Program-made: the position numbers and the translations under genes | Notes under the pieces: model-generated | Told to the model about the DNA's origin: nothing | Databases searched by the model: none | What the model saw: the letters and a program-made list of their open reading frames with translations, nothing else | Shown here: positions 62,632 through 64,000 of the stretch, one piece after another | Position numbering within the stretch: position 1 is the stretch's first letter | How the letters are laid out: the number at the start of each line of letters is the position of its first letter | NCBI GenBank assembly: GCA_002691245.1 | Contig: NZHH01000056.1 | Span: forward strand, 111,411-175,410 | Direction: 5' to 3' | From: Methylaequor sp002691245 | GTDB lineage: Bacteria; Pseudomonadota; Alphaproteobacteria; Methylaequorales; Methylaequoraceae | Length of the DNA stretch: 64,000 nucleotides

Positions 62632-63357
62632 ATGAACAAACCTATTATTGGAATCACACTAGATGAGGAGGAGAAAGAAACCTACTCGAAATTTCCATGG
62701 TATGCAGCTAGAAAAAATTATTCAGAGTCTGTAGAACTAGCCGGAGGTATTTGTATTTTCTTACCAAGTAATTTAAATGCAATTAACCAATATCTAAAAA
62801 TTATTCATGGTCTTGTAGTAACAGGAGGAGATTTTGATATTGATCCAAAGATTTATGGAAAAAAAGTTAAAAGTTCAAAAGTAAAAATAAAGAGTAATAG
62901 AACAGATTTTGAGTTAAAAATAACTACTAAAGCATTAAAAAAAAAAATTCCTGTCCTTGGAATTTGTGGAGGACAACAGTTAATTAATGTTGTTTTTGGT
63001 GGTACTTTAATCCAACATATTCCTGATACAATAGATAGCAGGATTAATCACGAGCAAACAAACCCACGAAATGAAGCTAGTCATTTCGTAATGATTAAAA
63101 AACAAACAAAATTATTTGATATTGTTAAAAATTCTAAAATGCACGTAAACTCTGCTCATCATCAAGCTGTAGATAAACTAGGTAAGGGTTTAATTTCATC
63201 AGCCTTTTCTGAGGATGGAATCATAGAGGGAATTGAATCAAAATATCATAATTATTGTATAGGAGTGCAATGGCATCCTGAATTTTTAATTGATAGTAAT
63301 GACATAAAGATTTTTAAATCACTTGTAAAATCAGCAAAGAAGATAATTGAAAAATAA
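62632..63357 (+). CDS. peptidase C26 (gamma-glutamyl hydrolase-like class I amidotransferase)
   Basis: The 241-residue enzyme has a class I glutamine amidotransferase fold with catalytic Cys112 in GICGGQQLINV and His215/Glu217 in VQWHPEF. It resembles gamma-glutamyl-GABA hydrolase PuuD, but the other puu genes are absent and the substrate is not determined. It overlaps the pseudouridine synthase gene by 11 bases at its end. Confidence 0.9.
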   Translation: MNKPIIGITLDEEEKETYSKFPWYAARKNYSESVELAGGICIFLPSNLNAINQYLKIIHGLVVTGGDFDIDPKIYGKKVKSSKVKIKSNRTDFELKITTKALKKKIPVLGICGGQQLINVVFGGTLIQHIPDTIDSRINHEQTNPRNEASHFVMIKKQTKLFDIVKNSKMHVNSAHHQAVDKLGKGLISSAFSEDGIIEGIESKYHNYCIGVQWHPEFLIDSNDIKIFKSLVKSAKKIIEK

Positions 63358-64000
63358 ACAAATTAGAATTTCAAAGTTAATTTCACACTATGGTTACTGT
63401 TCTAGAAAAGAAGCTGAAGAACTTATATCAAATGGTGATGTAAAGATAAACAACCAAGTTTTTAAAAAGTTTTTTATATATAATAATTTAATCAAGAGTA
63501 TTAAGGTAAAAGATAAACTACTATTAAAACAAAAAACTAGAGTTTGGATACTTAATAAACCTGTTGGCTTTGTATCTTCAAATAAAGAGCAGTTTAAGCA
63601 AAAAAGTCTTTTTAGATTGCTCCCAGAAAATTTCCCAAGAGTAGTTACCGTTGGAAGACTAGATATAAATTCCGATGGTTTGATTCTATTAACAAATAAC
63701 CCAACTCTATCAAATTTTCTAGAAAATCCAATAAGTAACGTCTCAAGACAATACTTAGTAAAAGTATACGGTAATGTTCCAGAAAATTTAGAAAATAAAT
63801 TAGAAAATCAACTTGTTATAAATGGAATTATTTATAAAAAAGTAGAGTTGAGAATATTAACCAAAAAAAAAAATAACAATATTTTGAAAATAAAATTATT
63901 TGAAGGAAAAAATAGAGAAATACGAAATATTTTAAATCACTTCAATCTAACAGTAAAAAAGTTAACAAGAATGAGTTTTGGACCTTTTAAATTGAAACAA
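63347..64000 (+). CDS. rluB: RluB-type rRNA pseudouridine synthase (3' partial)
   Basis: The frame runs off the window end. 218 codons are visible. An S4 RNA-binding domain comes first (RISKLISHYGYCSRKEAEELISNG), then WILNKPVGFVSS and the catalytic VGRLDINSDGLILLTN with the active Asp. LFEGKNREIRNIL follows. It is the RluB/RsuA family; RluB-type large-subunit modification is likely. The start is a TTG at 63347 inside the C26 gene. Between the S4 and catalytic parts it is compact. Confidence 0.92.
   Translation, partial: MKNKQIRISKLISHYGYCSRKEAEELISNGDVKINNQVFKKFFIYNNLIKSIKVKDKLLLKQKTRVWILNKPVGFVSSNKEQFKQKSLFRLLPENFPRVVTVGRLDINSDGLILLTNNPTLSNFLENPISNVSRQYLVKVYGNVPENLENKLENQLVINGIIYKKVELRILTKKKNNNILKIKLFEGKNREIRNILNHFNLTVKKLTRMSFGPFKLKQ

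Overview
The window is a dense, AT-rich stretch (by eye about 30% GC) of a bacterial chromosome. Gene content and order point to a streamlined, aerobic alphaproteobacterium. It carries bc1 complex genes in the order Rieske, cytochrome b, cytochrome c1. It has an aa3-type oxidase cluster (ctaC, ctaD, ctaB, ctaG, ctaE, SURF1, then thrC), a separate F0 operon with duplicated b and b' subunits, and the pairs pth-ychF, thrB-rnhA, mutY-dciA and ubiA-rsmE. EipB and DUF4170 family members are also typical of alphaproteobacteria. Low GC, tight packing and TTG starts recall marine SAR11-like or AEGEAN-169/HIMB59-like lineages, but the sequence alone does not settle the clade. About 70 genes fill the window and no stretch over 300 bases lacks a gene. 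I see no insertion sequence, CRISPR array, rRNA or prophage. One tRNA (Gln-UUG) is present. Ns lie in discrete blocks and, where I checked the phase, mostly at third codon positions, which suggests masked strain variation.

Layout: 1-1504 carries pth (cut at the edge) and ychF. 6628-1494 (minus) is petA-petB-petC followed without a gap by mtnP-mtnA and a FucA-like aldolase, i.e. respiratory complex III and a methylthioadenosine route ending in an aldolase. 6702-9851 holds hemF, a CCA-adding-type enzyme and the envelope protein EipB. 9853-11420 holds a palindromic hairpin, amtB and its control region with a sigma-54-like promoter. 11421-15087 is the most accessory part: an unknown protein with a conserved LDPDNG motif, then a GT4 / PIG-L deacetylase / lipid flippase-like trio. 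15097-22507 (minus) carries a DASS transporter, uup, tRNA-Gln, ispE, a TPR protein and ETF-QO.

22563-28543 carries a uracil-DNA glycosylase, moaB, a fasciclin protein, rnhB, a PepSY / response regulator / histidine kinase set and mutY. 28542-35259 (plus) carries dciA, a DsbA-like protein, smc and the F0 genes atpI-B-E-b'-b. 35266-41075 carries thrB (frameshifted in a 15-A tract), rnhA, a peroxiredoxin, a DsbD/ScsB-like protein, yqgE and thrC. 41077-46586 (minus) is the cytochrome oxidase cluster with a 29-residue membrane protein between ctaB and ctaG. 46735-53724 includes both tldD and pmbA, chorismate mutase, gshA, rsmE, ubiA, DUF4170 and a CysQ/IMPase. 53717-58338 is an envelope lipid operon (msbA-like, DUF374 acyltransferase, waaA, lpxK). 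58335-64000 ends with an M23 peptidase, xseA, purD, tadA, a cyclophilin-like protein, a C26 peptidase and a RluB-type pseudouridine synthase cut by the window edge.

Most of the content is housekeeping. No clearly new defence or mobile system is visible. The best candidates for follow-up are the GT4/PIG-L/flippase operon, the aldolase-ended MTA pathway fused to the bc1 operon, the sigma-54-like promoter with spaced direct repeats before amtB, the altered catalytic motif in the CCA enzyme, the tiny oxidase-cluster gene and the poly-A frameshift in thrB.
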